Part shown: piece after piece, positions 1 to 10,767 of the stretch
Layout: every line of letters begins with the position of its first letter
How positions within the stretch are numbered: position 1 is the stretch's first letter
Assembly (NCBI RefSeq): GCF_040729435.1
Contig: NZ_CP160398.1
Span: 2,666,001-2,730,000 of the forward strand
Direction: 5' to 3'
Length of the DNA: 64,000 nucleotides
Source: Pseudomonas sp. HOU2
GTDB lineage: Bacteria; Pseudomonadota; Gammaproteobacteria; Pseudomonadales; Pseudomonadaceae
Notes under the pieces: model-generated
Seen by the model: only the letters and a program-made list of their open reading frames with translations
Told to the model about the DNA's origin: nothing
Databases searched by the model: none
Made by a program: the position numbers and the translations under genes

Positions 1-1
1 G

Positions 2-1459
2 TTCAAGCATTTGAGCAGCGACACTTTGCAGCAGAAGGCCATGATCGACGCCGGACTGCTGATCGAGAACGCCGAAACCGGCAAACGCTATGACCGCTTC
101 CGCGATCGCGTGATGTTCCCGATCCGCGATACCCGTGGCCGGATCATCGCTTTCGGTGGCCGGGTACTGGGTGACGACAAGCCGAAATACCTGAACTCGC
201 CGGAAACCCCGGTCTTTCATAAAGGCCAGGAACTCTACGGCCTCTATGAAGCACGCAAGAACAACCGCAACCTCGACGAAATCATTGTCGTCGAGGGTTA
301 CATGGACGTCATCGCCCTCGCCCAGCAGGGTTTGCGCAATGCCGTCGCGACCTTGGGCACAGCGACCAGCGAAGAGCACCTCAAGCGTCTGTTTCGCGTC
401 GTGCCGAACGTACTATTCTGTTTCGACGGTGACCAGGCCGGCCGCAACGCTGCATGGCGCGCACTGGAAGCGACACTGCCGTGCCTGCAGGACGGGCGCC
501 GTGCGCGCTTCCTGTTCCTGCCGGAAGGCGAAGACCCGGACACCCTGGTTCGCGCCGAAGGCACTGACGCTTTCAAGGCCCGAATCAACCAACATGCGCA
601 GCCGCTGGCGGACTATTTCTTCCAGCAACTGACCGAGGAAGCCGATCCGCGCTCGCTCGAAGGCAAGGCTCACATGGCTACCCTCGCCGCGCCGCTGATC
701 GACAAAGTGCCGGGCGCGAACCTGCGCATTCTGATGCGTCAGCGCCTGACCGAAATCACCGGCCTGAGCAGCGAAACCGTCAGCCAGCTGGCGCAAAGCG
801 CGCCGCAGGAAGCGCCGCCCGCGTACGATCCGGGCATCGATTACGACGCAATGCCGGACTACAGCGACTACCATCAGCCGCAGGCACAGGACATGTATGT
901 GCCGCAGCAGGAGTGGACGCCGAAGAAACCCGGCGCCGGCGGCAAGAAATGGGACAAGAAACCCTGGGACAAGAATGGCAAACGTGGCGGCGATCGCGAT
1001 CAACAACGCCCGCGCACGCCGATTGGCGTCGAATCGCCAACCCTGACCGCCTTGCGTACCTTGCTGCATCACCCGCAACTGGCCGAGCGCGTCGAAGACG
1101 CCGGGCACATTGCGGACGAAAATCAGACCAACGCACAGTTGCTTGTGGCACTGCTCGAAGCCGTACAGAAGAATCCCAAGCTAAACTCATTTCAGTTGAT
1201 CGCGCGATGGCACGGCACTGAACAGGGTCGCCTGCTCAAGGCGCTGGCGGAAAAGGAGTGGCTGATTGACGGAGAAAACCTTGAACAACAGTTTTTCGAC
1301 ACCATTACTAGCTTGTCAGCCCGCCAACGCGAGCGAAATCTGGAACAGTTGCTCAGGAAAGCGCGTCAAAGCGAACTGAGCGCCGAAGAGAAAAATCAAC
1401 TGCGCGACCTTTTAAGTCGCAATGTTTCCGCATCAAACCCGACCTCAACTGGCGCGTGA
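2..1459 (+). CDS. dnaG: DNA primase, 3' part (5' end outside window)
   Basis: Primase that makes RNA primers at the replication fork with DnaB helicase. The reading frame is already open at the window edge, so this is the C-terminal part (about 485 codons); the N-terminal zinc-binding domain lies outside. The TOPRIM catalytic motif EGYMD is at about window residue 98, followed by the acidic CFDGDQAGR metal-binding motif. A Gly/Lys/Asp-rich linker (KKPGAGGKKWDKKPWDKNGK) precedes the C-terminal helical region, which in this family binds DnaB. rpoD follows after 67 bp, the usual macromolecular-synthesis operon order. Family assignment is secure. Confidence 0.97.
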   Translation, partial: FKHLSSDTLQQKAMIDAGLLIENAETGKRYDRFRDRVMFPIRDTRGRIIAFGGRVLGDDKPKYLNSPETPVFHKGQELYGLYEARKNNRNLDEIIVVEGYMDVIALAQQGLRNAVATLGTATSEEHLKRLFRVVPNVLFCFDGDQAGRNAAWRALEATLPCLQDGRRARFLFLPEGEDPDTLVRAEGTDAFKARINQHAQPLADYFFQQLTEEADPRSLEGKAHMATLAAPLIDKVPGANLRILMRQRLTEITGLSSETVSQLAQSAPQEAPPAYDPGIDYDAMPDYSDYHQPQAQDMYVPQQEWTPKKPGAGGKKWDKKPWDKNGKRGGDRDQQRPRTPIGVESPTLTALRTLLHHPQLAERVEDAGHIADENQTNAQLLVALLEAVQKNPKLNSFQLIARWHGTEQGRLLKALAEKEWLIDGENLEQQFFDTITSLSARQRERNLEQLLRKARQSELSAEEKNQLRDLLSRNVSASNPTSTGA

Positions 1460-1473
1460 GGTCATAGCTCAGG

Positions 1474-1479
1474 TATAAT
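1474..1479 (+). promoter_or_regulatory. Candidate rpoD -10 element
   Basis: A perfect TATAAT lies between dnaG and rpoD, about 48 bp before the rpoD start. No good TTGACA-like box is visible 16-18 bp upstream, so this is an inference from one hexamer. It would give rpoD its own promoter besides transcription from dnaG. Confidence 0.4.
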
Positions 1480-1526
1480 CCTCGGCTTGTTTTTTGCCCG
1501 CCAAGACCTTCAGTGGATAGGGTGTT

Positions 1527-3374
<1,848 letters not shown>

Positions 3375-3382
3375 TACCAGAA

Positions 3383-3410
3383 CCCCCGGCCCAGGCCGGG
3401 GGTTTTGTTT
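3383..3410 (+). terminator. Intrinsic terminator after rpoD
   Basis: Nine-base-pair GC stem (CCCCCGGCC / GGCCGGGGG, 3383-3402) followed by TTTTGTTT, starting 8 bp after the rpoD stop codon. Confidence 0.9.
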
Positions 3411-3500
3411 ATGTGGCAGATTAAATTCCTCGCGCAGCCCCTCCCCTGCATACCCCGTCTACACTCGAAGCAATGAATCCCGTGCCCTAACGAGACGGTT

Positions 3501-6500
3501 ATGCCCAGACTGGCGCCCGTGCTTTTCTTGCTGTCACTGATGATCTGGACCGCAACGGCTAACGCGCTGACTCTGACCGATGAAGAACGTAGCTGGCTCG
3601 CGGCTCACCCCGACTTGCGCCTGGGTGTCGATGCGTCGTGGCCGCCGTTCGAGTTCCGCGATGAACAGAATCGCTATCAGGGGCTGGCCGCTGATTACAT
3701 CGACGTGATTCGCCAGCGCCTGGCGATCAAACTCACCCCGATCGAACCTTCGAGCTGGACCGAAGTGCTGGCCCAGGTGAAAACCGGCAAGATCGACCTG
3801 CTGCCCGGCATCATGTCCACCCCGGAACGCCAGAATTACCTGTCATTCACTCGTCCCTACCTCGACTTCCCGATCGTGATCCTCGCCCACATCGGCGGCG
3901 CGCAACCGCGCAAGCTGGATGATCTGTATGGCCTGAAGATCGCTGTCGTGGAGAACTATGCCCCGCATGAGTTGCTGCGCACTCAGCATCCAGACCTGAA
4001 CCTGGTGGCCATGCCCAATGTCAGCTCGGCCCTGCAAGCGCTGGCGACCGATGAGGTCGATGCCGTGGTTGGTGATCTAGCCTCCAGCGTCTGGAGCCTG
4101 CGCCAGCTCAAGCTCGACGGTTTATACGTGAGCGGCGAAACCCCGTATCGCTATCAGTTGGCCATGGGCGTACCCCGCGATAACAAAATGCTAGTGGGCA
4201 TTCTCGACAAAGTCCTGGCGGACATGAGTCCCGAGGAAATCAGCAGCATTCAGGAGCACTGGGTCGGCAATGTTCTGGACCATCGGACATTCTGGTCGGA
4301 CCTGCTGATCTACGGTCTGCCGGGTCTGTTACTGCTGGTGATCATCCTGGCGGTGGTCATTCGCATCAATCGTCGCTTGAGCTCGGAAATCGCCCGCCGC
4401 GTCGACCTTGAACAGGAATTGCGCAGCAGCGAATACCACTACCGCGGACTGGTGGAGAGCCTTTCGGCCATTGCCTGGGAAGCGCGCATGAGCGACTTCA
4501 CCTACAGCTATGTGTCGCCCCATGCCGAAGACCTGCTTGGTTATCCACAGGCGCACTGGCTGATTCCGGGGTTCTGGCGCAACATCATCCACCCCGCCGA
4601 CCTGACCCGCGCCCAGGCCATTTGCGATGAAGCGGTGCGCGATGGGCGCGACCACGCTCTCGACTATCGAGTGATCACCGCTGACGGGCGCTGCCTGTGG
4701 GTGCGTGACATTGTCAGTCTGATTGAACATGGCCATGAGCCCGTGATGCGCGGGCTGATGATCGACATCAGCGAAACCAAGCGCACTGAAGAAGCACTTC
4801 GACTGTCGGAACAGAAGTTCGCCTCGGTGTTCCAGCAATGCCCGGATATCCTGGTGATCGCGCGACTGTCCGACGGCTGCCTGCTGGAGGTCAACGAAGC
4901 CTTTGAAGAGCAAATCGGCCTGAAAGCCGAAGAGGTCGTCGGCCAGACCGCCACCGAACTCAACATCTGGGGCATTCCCGGGGTCGGGCCGGGGCTCTTG
5001 CAACGCTTGCAGGCCGGCAGTATTCGCAACCTGGAGATGCCCTTTCGCCGCAACAACGGCCAGGTGTTCACGGGTCTGATTTCCGCCGAACCGTTCGATC
5101 TCGACACAACCCCAGCGCTGGTTGTCGTGGTACGCGACATCACCCAGCTCAAGGAAACCCAGCAGCAACTGCAAACCTCCGAAGAAAAGTTCGCCAAGGC
5201 TTTTCATGCCTCGCCGGATGGCCTCTTGCTGTCGCGTCAGAGCGATGGCCTGCTGCTGGAAGTCAACGAGGGTTTCAGCCGCATCACCGGGTTCAACAGC
5301 GCGATGTCGGTGGATCGCTCAGCGCTGGATCTGGGAATCTGGGTCAACCTCAACGAACGCAAGCAGATGCTCGACCTGTTGCACCGCGATGGTTTCGTGC
5401 GCGACTTCACCTGCCATATCCGCCGCAGTGACGGGCAAATCCGTCTGTGCGAAGTGTCCAGCCGTCCGCTGCCGATCGGCGAAGAAGACTGCATGTTGAC
5501 CATTGCCCGGGACATCACCGAGCGCCACCTGATGCAGGAAAAACTGCAACAGGCCGCCACCGTATTTGAAAGCACCGCCGAAGGCGTGTTGATCACCGAC
5601 ACCCAACAGCACATCAGCGCGGTCAACCGCGCGTTCAGCGAAATCACCGGCTACAGCGAAAGCGAAGCCCTCGGCCATACCCCGCGCCTGCTCGCGTCGG
5701 GGCTGCACGACAGCGCTTTTTATGCGGCGATGTGGCACCAGTTGACCGCCGAAGGACACTGGCAGGGAGAGATTTCCAACCGGCGCAAGAACGGCGAGTT
5801 GTACCCCAGCTGGCTGACCATCAGCGCCGTGCGCAACCGCGACAAGTTCATCACCCACTTCGTCGCGGTGTTTGCCGACATTTCCAGCCTCAAACACGCG
5901 CAGGCCAAGCTCGATTACCAGGCGCACCACGACCCGCTCACCGGCCTGCCCAATCGCACCCTGTTTGAAAGTCGCCTGCTCACCGCGCTGAACAGTCAGC
6001 AGGAAAACGGCGGTCAGGGCGCCGTGCTGTTTCTCGATCTCGACCGCTTCAAACACATCAACGACAGCCTCGGGCACCCGGTCGGCGACCTACTGCTCAA
6101 GGGCATTGCCGTACGCCTGAAGGAGCAGTTGCGCGACATCGACACCGTCGCACGATTGGGCGGTGATGAGTTCATTATCCTGCTGCCGGGTCTGCAACAA
6201 GCCAGCGATGCCGACAACATCGCATTCAAACTGCTCAACTGCTTTGGCGCACCGTTTCAGGCCGGTGAGCACGAGTTTTTCATCAGCGCCAGCATCGGCA
6301 CCAGTCTGTATCCCCGCGACGGCTGCGACGTCGCCACGCTGGTGAAAAACGCCGACGCGGCGATGTACCGCTCCAAGGCCAAAGGCCGCAACCGCGTCGA
6401 AAGCTACACCCGCGACCTCACCGCCCAGGCCAGCGAACGTGTGGCACTGGAGCACGAACTGCGCCGGGCCATCGAGCGCGAGGAGTTGTTCCTCTACTAC

Positions 6501-7247
6501 CAACCGAAAATCAGCCTCGACGACCATCGGCTGGTCGGCGCCGAAGCGCTGATTCGCTGGCGTCACCCGACCTTTGGCGAAGTGCCGCCAGAACACTTCA
6601 TCCCACTGGCCGAAGAGAACGGCATGATTCTGCAGATCGGTGACTGGGTGCTCGAAACCGCCTGCCGGCAGATGTTCGAATGGAGCCAGATCTACGACAG
6701 CCTCGGACCGCTCTCGGTCAACCTCGCCGGCGCGCAACTGCGCCAGCCGAATCTGCTTGGCCGCATCGAGCAACTGCTCAGGGACAACTGCCTGATGCCG
6801 GATTTGTTGCAACTGGAGATTACCGAAAACTTCATCATGAGCCAGGCCGAAGAAGCCTTGGCGGTGCTGCATCAGCTCAAGCACCTGGGCGTGCAGCTGG
6901 CGATCGATGACTTCGGCACGGGTTATTCCTCGCTCAGTTACCTGAAACGCCTGCCGCTGGACATCCTCAAGATCGACCAGTCATTTGTCCGTGGATTGCC
7001 CGATGACCCGCACGACGCGGCGATTGTGCGCGCGATCATCGCTCTGGGCCGGAGCATGCAATTCACAGTGATCGCCGAAGGTGTGGAAACCCAGGCCCAG
7101 CAACAATTCCTCGCCGCCGAAGGCTGCGAACAGATTCAGGGCTACATCGTCAGCCTGCCGCTGCCCCCGGAAGAATTCGCCGCAACGTTTCTTCGTGTAA
7201 CCGTATCGGATTATTCGGATAGCACAGCCGCCAAACCGTCGCTATAA
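3501..7247 (+). CDS. rmcA: RmcA-type c-di-GMP sensor protein (SBP-PAS-GGDEF-EAL)
   Basis: Large inner-membrane c-di-GMP enzyme of 1248 aa. Order: signal peptide (about 1-23), periplasmic bacterial solute-binding family 3 domain (about 30-255), one transmembrane helix (about 270-292), four successive PAS domains (about 310-800), GGDEF domain with intact GGDEF at residues 887-891, and EAL domain with intact EAL at 1015-1017. Both catalytic signatures are present, so either cyclase or phosphodiesterase activity is possible; the P. aeruginosa orthologue RmcA is known as a redox- and arginine-responsive phosphodiesterase. Position directly after rpoD and before a tRNA matches P. aeruginosa. The stop codon overlaps the -10 box of the tRNA promoter. 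Confidence 0.9.
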   Translation: MPRLAPVLFLLSLMIWTATANALTLTDEERSWLAAHPDLRLGVDASWPPFEFRDEQNRYQGLAADYIDVIRQRLAIKLTPIEPSSWTEVLAQVKTGKIDLLPGIMSTPERQNYLSFTRPYLDFPIVILAHIGGAQPRKLDDLYGLKIAVVENYAPHELLRTQHPDLNLVAMPNVSSALQALATDEVDAVVGDLASSVWSLRQLKLDGLYVSGETPYRYQLAMGVPRDNKMLVGILDKVLADMSPEEISSIQEHWVGNVLDHRTFWSDLLIYGLPGLLLLVIILAVVIRINRRLSSEIARRVDLEQELRSSEYHYRGLVESLSAIAWEARMSDFTYSYVSPHAEDLLGYPQAHWLIPGFWRNIIHPADLTRAQAICDEAVRDGRDHALDYRVITADGRCLWVRDIVSLIEHGHEPVMRGLMIDISETKRTEEALRLSEQKFASVFQQCPDILVIARLSDGCLLEVNEAFEEQIGLKAEEVVGQTATELNIWGIPGVGPGLLQRLQAGSIRNLEMPFRRNNGQVFTGLISAEPFDLDTTPALVVVVRDITQLKETQQQLQTSEEKFAKAFHASPDGLLLSRQSDGLLLEVNEGFSRITGFNSAMSVDRSALDLGIWVNLNERKQMLDLLHRDGFVRDFTCHIRRSDGQIRLCEVSSRPLPIGEEDCMLTIARDITERHLMQEKLQQAATVFESTAEGVLITDTQQHISAVNRAFSEITGYSESEALGHTPRLLASGLHDSAFYAAMWHQLTAEGHWQGEISNRRKNGELYPSWLTISAVRNRDKFITHFVAVFADISSLKHAQAKLDYQAHHDPLTGLPNRTLFESRLLTALNSQQENGGQGAVLFLDLDRFKHINDSLGHPVGDLLLKGIAVRLKEQLRDIDTVARLGGDEFIILLPGLQQASDADNIAFKLLNCFGAPFQAGEHEFFISASIGTSLYPRDGCDVATLVKNADAAMYRSKAKGRNRVESYTRDLTAQASERVALEHELRRAIEREELFLYYQPKISLDDHRLVGAEALIRWRHPTFGEVPPEHFIPLAEENGMILQIGDWVLETACRQMFEWSQIYDSLGPLSVNLAGAQLRQPNLLGRIEQLLRDNCLMPDLLQLEITENFIMSQAEEALAVLHQLKHLGVQLAIDDFGTGYSSLSYLKRLPLDILKIDQSFVRGLPDDPHDAAIVRAIIALGRSMQFTVIAEGVETQAQQQFLAAEGCEQIQGYIVSLPLPPEEFAATFLRVTVSDYSDSTAAKPSL

Positions 7248-7248
7248 T
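7243..7248 (+). promoter_or_regulatory. -10 box of tRNA-Ile2 promoter, overlapping the rmcA stop codon
   Basis: A perfect TATAAT contains the rmcA TAA stop (7245-7247). It lies 14 bp before the tRNA and is followed by a GC-rich discriminator (CCGCGACC), typical of stringently controlled stable-RNA promoters. The -35 region is not consensus-like. Confidence 0.6.
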
Positions 7249-7262
7249 CCGCGACCTACTGA

Positions 7263-7339
7263 GGGCCTATAGCTCAGTTGGTTAGAGCAGAGGACTCATA
7301 ATCCTTTGGTCCACGGTTCAAGTCCGTGTGGGCCCACCA
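7263..7339 (+). tRNA. tRNA-Ile2 (CAT anticodon, lysidine type)
   Basis: 77-nt tRNA with encoded CCA. The seven-bp acceptor stem pairs GGGCCTA with TGGGCCC; discriminator A at 7336. The D arm (GCTC...GAGC), anticodon loop CTCATAA and T loop GGTTCAAGTCC are all canonical. Anticodon CAT alone would allow Met. The C4-G69 and C5-G68 acceptor pairs match the identity elements used by TilS on tRNA-Ile2 rather than elongator tRNA-Met, so Ile2 (reading AUA after lysidine modification) is the preferred call. An automated tool may label it Met. Confidence 0.88.
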
Positions 7340-7344
7340 CATTT

Positions 7345-7373
7345 GAAAGCCGCGCAATTGCGCGGCTTTTTCT
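7345..7373 (+). terminator. Intrinsic terminator after tRNA-Ile2
   Basis: Stem AAGCCGCGCAATTGCGCGGCTT is self-complementary and is followed by TTTCTT; it begins a few bases after the tRNA CCA end. Confidence 0.85.
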
Positions 7374-7532
7374 TGGGCGATCGGTTGAGGGGACAATCTT
7401 TGCGAGCGCAATGTTCGGAAGATCTCCCCGAAGACTGTAGGAATGTTCCGAAGCTGTTTTTTCTCCCCTCCCCGTACCTTGTTGACTGTTTCTCCAGACA
7501 AGTAACCTCCGGACGCCACCGCCCGTCCAGGA

Positions 7533-8108
7533 TTGTTTTTATGCATTGTGAATGCTGCGCCACTGATAAAGGAAGCAGCCTCCCAACCAACCTGGATCGA
7601 CCTTTTTTTACCCGATCTGAGAACGTTACCGAGGGAACTTCGGTCGGCCGCAATCGAAGAAGTAAAAAGAGCTGACGACGCAGAGGGCGCCCTCAAAATC
7701 CTTCTGAATCACTTCGGGTTCGTCGACGATTCCGTTCTGGCCGTTACTATCTCCACACCTATTGGAAACGTTGCAGTCATGAGGGACAAGCTGGCCCACA
7801 TCGTTGAGAAACGTCCTGACTCCCGAGAACGTTATGTTCGACATGCCATCGATACGCTAATGGGACCTTTCGAAGTATGGAAAGTCCTCTACGATAATGG
7901 CAGTTTCCGATTGGCATTCATCAACGCCTATGAGGCAAAAAACGACATGCTCGTCGTGGTCGATATGCGAAACGGGCACGTTATCTGGAATTTCATGCAC
8001 GCTCCGTCAAGAGCAATGAACAAGCACCGCCAAGGCGATCTTTTGTACAAGCGGTACATTCTTGAAGACAAAGAAAAGGGCAGCCAGTTGGCTGCCCTTG
8101 ATATTTGA
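7533..8108 (+). CDS. Orphan C-terminal fragment of MuF-like phage protein with PBECR2-type nuclease domain
   Basis: 191 codons from a TTG with no proper ribosome binding site; the frame is closed upstream by TAA at 7503-7505, and no ATG occurs before about residue 83. The sequence resembles the C-terminus of Mu-type MuF head proteins: a leader with LPDLRTLP and ALKILLNHFGF, then a Barnase/EndoU/ColicinE5/RelE-like (PBECR2) core at about residues 68-175 with LAHIVEKRPDSRERY, PFEVWKVLYDNGS, LVVVD, WNFMHA and GDLLYKRY. Such domains act as RNase toxins in known families; activity here is inferred. The absence of the MuF head domain and of phage neighbours, the lower GC and the position beside a tRNA suggest a prophage or island remnant. 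No immunity gene is recognised. Confidence 0.55.
   Translation: MFLCIVNAAPLIKEAASQPTWIDLFLPDLRTLPRELRSAAIEEVKRADDAEGALKILLNHFGFVDDSVLAVTISTPIGNVAVMRDKLAHIVEKRPDSRERYVRHAIDTLMGPFEVWKVLYDNGSFRLAFINAYEAKNDMLVVVDMRNGHVIWNFMHAPSRAMNKHRQGDLLYKRYILEDKEKGSQLAALDI
8076..8104 (+). terminator. Hairpin at the 3' end of the MuF-like fragment
   Basis: Perfect 11-bp inverted repeat AAGGGCAGCCA / TGGCTGCCCTT (8076-8099) with a 2-nt loop. It lies inside the last codons of the fragment and is followed by the weak tract TTGATATTTG. Likely a terminator, with less than ideal U-run. Confidence 0.5.
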
Positions 8109-8404
8109 ATCCTGATACTTGCATCCTCAGGAAATGGGATGAAGAGGTCTCACCTTACACCGATGTTGCAGCATCGCTGAGGTACCTACGTCCGCTAAAG
8201 CCCTGCAAGGCAGCAGATTTCGCGCTCTTGTTGGCATTCTTGATAAATAGACCCGGCAAGTCAAACCAAATATTTGATGTTTGTTTTGGCGCAACGATTG
8301 CCTCCACGCATAAGTGGCATGCTCAGTCATCGCCAGCAGCGTGTCGCTAATGGTGCCTGTAACATGCAAACTCATCCGCCCTCGACAGTCACGGAGCCCA
8401 ACCC
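8109..8404. other. Intergenic region without recognised gene
   Basis: About 300 bp between the MuF-like fragment and the AsnC-type regulator. The short open frame that enters it has no recognisable protein features, and base composition is mixed. It probably contains the junction between accessory DNA and the davBA locus. No clear repeat or attachment site was found by eye. Confidence 0.4.
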
Positions 8405-8866
8405 TTGCCAGACATCCGCCCACCCGCTCTCGACGAAATCGACCGCCAGTTGATCGCCGCCCTGCAGATCAACGCCCGCGAAAGCGTGGCCATGCTAGCC
8501 CGGCAACTGGGCATCGCGCGTACCACCGTCACCTCACGCCTGGCGCGGCTGGAAAAGGCCAAGGTGATCACCGGTTATGGCGTGCGTCTGGGGCAGCGCG
8601 TGGTCGATGGCGGGTTGCAAGCGTATGTCGGGATCAAGGTGCAGCCGCGCTCCGGCAAGGAAGTGCTGCGTCGGTTGAGCGCCATGGCGCAGGTGCAGCA
8701 GTTGTGTGCAGTGAGTGGTGAGTTTGATTATGTGGCGTGGTTGCGCACCGACTCACCGGAACAGCTGGATCAGTTGCTGGATCAGATTGGCAGCGTGGAT
8801 GGGGTGGAGAAGACGACAACCTCGATCATTTTGAGCAGCAAGATTGATCGGGGGCAGCCGGTCTGA
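8405..8866 (+). CDS. AsnC/Lrp-family transcriptional regulator
   Basis: 153-aa regulator with an N-terminal winged helix-turn-helix (LDEIDRQLIAALQINARESV...LARQLGIARTTVTSRLARLEKAKVI, about residues 8-55) and a C-terminal RAM/ligand-binding domain (GGLQAYVGIKV...VSGEFDYVAWLRT). The start used is TTG at 8405, with GGAG about 9 bp upstream. It sits about 200 bp before davBA in the same direction, so control of lysine catabolism is a reasonable inference, not shown by the sequence. Confidence 0.88.
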   Translation: MPDIRPPALDEIDRQLIAALQINARESVAMLARQLGIARTTVTSRLARLEKAKVITGYGVRLGQRVVDGGLQAYVGIKVQPRSGKEVLRRLSAMAQVQQLCAVSGEFDYVAWLRTDSPEQLDQLLDQIGSVDGVEKTTTSIILSSKIDRGQPV

Positions 8867-8886
8867 ATTTGTTGGCTGCAAGGGCC

Positions 8887-8913
8887 TCTTCGCGAGCAGG
8901 CTCGCTCCTACAT
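8887..8913. repeat. Single REP palindrome, type C
   Basis: One copy of the TCGCGAGCAGGCTCGCTCCTACA REP type after the AsnC gene. It is an unpaired half of the element seen as inverted pairs at 19371-19446 and 33813-33910. Confidence 0.75.
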
Positions 8914-9072
8914 TTGGTCGGAGTGCAGTCATTAATCGTCATATTGATCAGATAACCGGCAAAACGACGACACTTTGCGTCTTATTAACGTGTTCTACGC
9001 TCCCTAGAATGGCTGGCATCTTTTCCTATACTCAGACGCGCATCCTGCGTCGGGTCGCCAGCAAGGTCAGCC

Positions 9073-10755
9073 ATGAACAAGAACAATCGCCATCCTGCAG
9101 ACGGCAAGAAACCCGTCACCATTTTCGGCCCGGACTTTCCGTTTGCCTTCGACGACTGGATCGAACACCCGGCCGGCCTCGGCAGCATTCCCGAACACCA
9201 TCACGGCGCTGAAGTGGCGATTGTCGGCGCCGGTATTGCTGGGCTGGTAGCCGCCTACGAACTGATGAAGCTCGGCCTGAAACCGGTGGTGTACGAGGCC
9301 TCGAAACTGGGTGGCCGCCTGCGTTCGCAAGCATTCAACGGCACCGACGGCATCGTCGCGGAACTGGGTGGCATGCGTTTCCCGGTGTCCTCCACGGCGT
9401 TCTATCACTACGTGGACAAACTTGGCCTTGAGACCAAGCCTTTCCCGAACCCGCTGACACCGGCCTCCGGCAGCACCGTGATCGATCTGGAAGGCAAAAC
9501 CCATTACGCACAAAGCCTGAAGGATCTTCCTGCGCTGTTTCAGGAAGTGGCTGACGCCTGGGCGGATGCACTGGAGGCCGGCTCGCAGTTCGCCGATATC
9601 CAGCAAGCCATCCGCGACCGCGATGTGCCACGCCTCAAGGAGCTGTGGAACAGACTCGTGCCACTGTGGGACGACCGCACCTTCTACGACTTCGTTGCCA
9701 CGTCCAAGGCCTTCGCCAAACTGTCGTTCCATCACCGCGAAGTGTTCGGTCAGGTCGGTTTCGGCACGGGCGGCTGGGACTCGGACTTCCCCAACTCGAT
9801 GCTGGAAATCTTCCGCGTGGTGATGACCAACTGCGACGATCACCAGCACCTGGTGGTTGGCGGTGTAGAACAAGTGCCACAAGGCATCTGGCGCCATGTG
9901 CCGGAGCGCTGCGTGCACTGGCCGCAAGGCACCAGCCTGAAATCCCTGCACCGTGGCGCGCCGCGTTCCGGCGTGAAGAAAATCGCTCACGCCCCGGACG
10001 GCCGTTTCGCCGTCACCGACAACAACGGCGACACCCGCGAATACGCCGCCGTGCTGACCACCTGCCAGAGCTGGCTGCTGACCACGCAGATCGAGTGCGA
10101 CGAAACCCTGTTCTCGCAGAAGATGTGGATGGCGCTGGACCGCACGCGCTACATGCAGTCGTCGAAAACCTTCGTGATGGTCGACCGCCCGTTTTGGAAG
10201 GACAAGGACCCGGAAACCGGCCGCGATCTGATGAGCATGACCCTCACCGATCGCCTGACCCGTGGCACTTACCTGTTCGACAACGGTGACGACAAGCCCG
10301 GCGTGATCTGTCTGTCGTACTCGTGGATGAGCGACGCGCTGAAGATGCTGCCGCACCCGGTGGAAAAACGCGTAGAGCTGGCGTTGAACGCGCTGAAGAA
10401 GATCTACCCGAAAGTCGATATTGCCGCGCGGATCATCGGTGATCCGATCACCGTGTCGTGGGAAGCCGACCCGTACTTCCTCGGCGCATTCAAAGGCGCG
10501 TTGCCGGGCCACTATCGCTACAACCAGCGCATGTACGCGCACTTCATGCAGGACGACATGCCAGCCGAGCAACGCGGGATTTTCATCGCCGGTGACGACG
10601 TATCGTGGACCCCGGCGTGGGTCGAGGGCGCGGTGCAGACTTCGCTCAACGCAGTGTGGGGGATCATGAAGCACTTCGGCGGATCGACACATAAAGAGAA
10701 CCCGGGCCCGGGTGATGTGTTCAAAGACATCGGCCCTGTCGCCCTGCCTGAGTAA
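9073..10755 (+). CDS. davB: L-lysine 2-monooxygenase (flavin amine oxidase family)
   Basis: 560-aa FAD enzyme of the amine oxidase family. It converts L-lysine and O2 to 5-aminopentanamide and CO2, first step of the aminovalerate route of lysine catabolism. The dinucleotide-binding motif GAGIAG is at residues 52-57, with the downstream GGRLRS motif and the FAD-binding C-terminal segment GIFIAGDDVSWTPAWVEGAV. Length equals that of P. putida DavB. The next gene, 12 bp downstream, encodes the matching amidase, which makes this assignment stronger than the related tryptophan 2-monooxygenase. Confidence 0.9.
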   Translation: MNKNNRHPADGKKPVTIFGPDFPFAFDDWIEHPAGLGSIPEHHHGAEVAIVGAGIAGLVAAYELMKLGLKPVVYEASKLGGRLRSQAFNGTDGIVAELGGMRFPVSSTAFYHYVDKLGLETKPFPNPLTPASGSTVIDLEGKTHYAQSLKDLPALFQEVADAWADALEAGSQFADIQQAIRDRDVPRLKELWNRLVPLWDDRTFYDFVATSKAFAKLSFHHREVFGQVGFGTGGWDSDFPNSMLEIFRVVMTNCDDHQHLVVGGVEQVPQGIWRHVPERCVHWPQGTSLKSLHRGAPRSGVKKIAHAPDGRFAVTDNNGDTREYAAVLTTCQSWLLTTQIECDETLFSQKMWMALDRTRYMQSSKTFVMVDRPFWKDKDPETGRDLMSMTLTDRLTRGTYLFDNGDDKPGVICLSYSWMSDALKMLPHPVEKRVELALNALKKIYPKVDIAARIIGDPITVSWEADPYFLGAFKGALPGHYRYNQRMYAHFMQDDMPAEQRGIFIAGDDVSWTPAWVEGAVQTSLNAVWGIMKHFGGSTHKENPGPGDVFKDIGPVALPE

Positions 10756-10767
10756 GAGGAATCCCCG

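Noticed and set aside
8105..8350. 81-codon frame after the MuF-like fragment, considered as an immunity gene
   Set aside because: No ribosome binding site, mixed composition and no immunity-like features; its start overlaps the fragment stop by chance.
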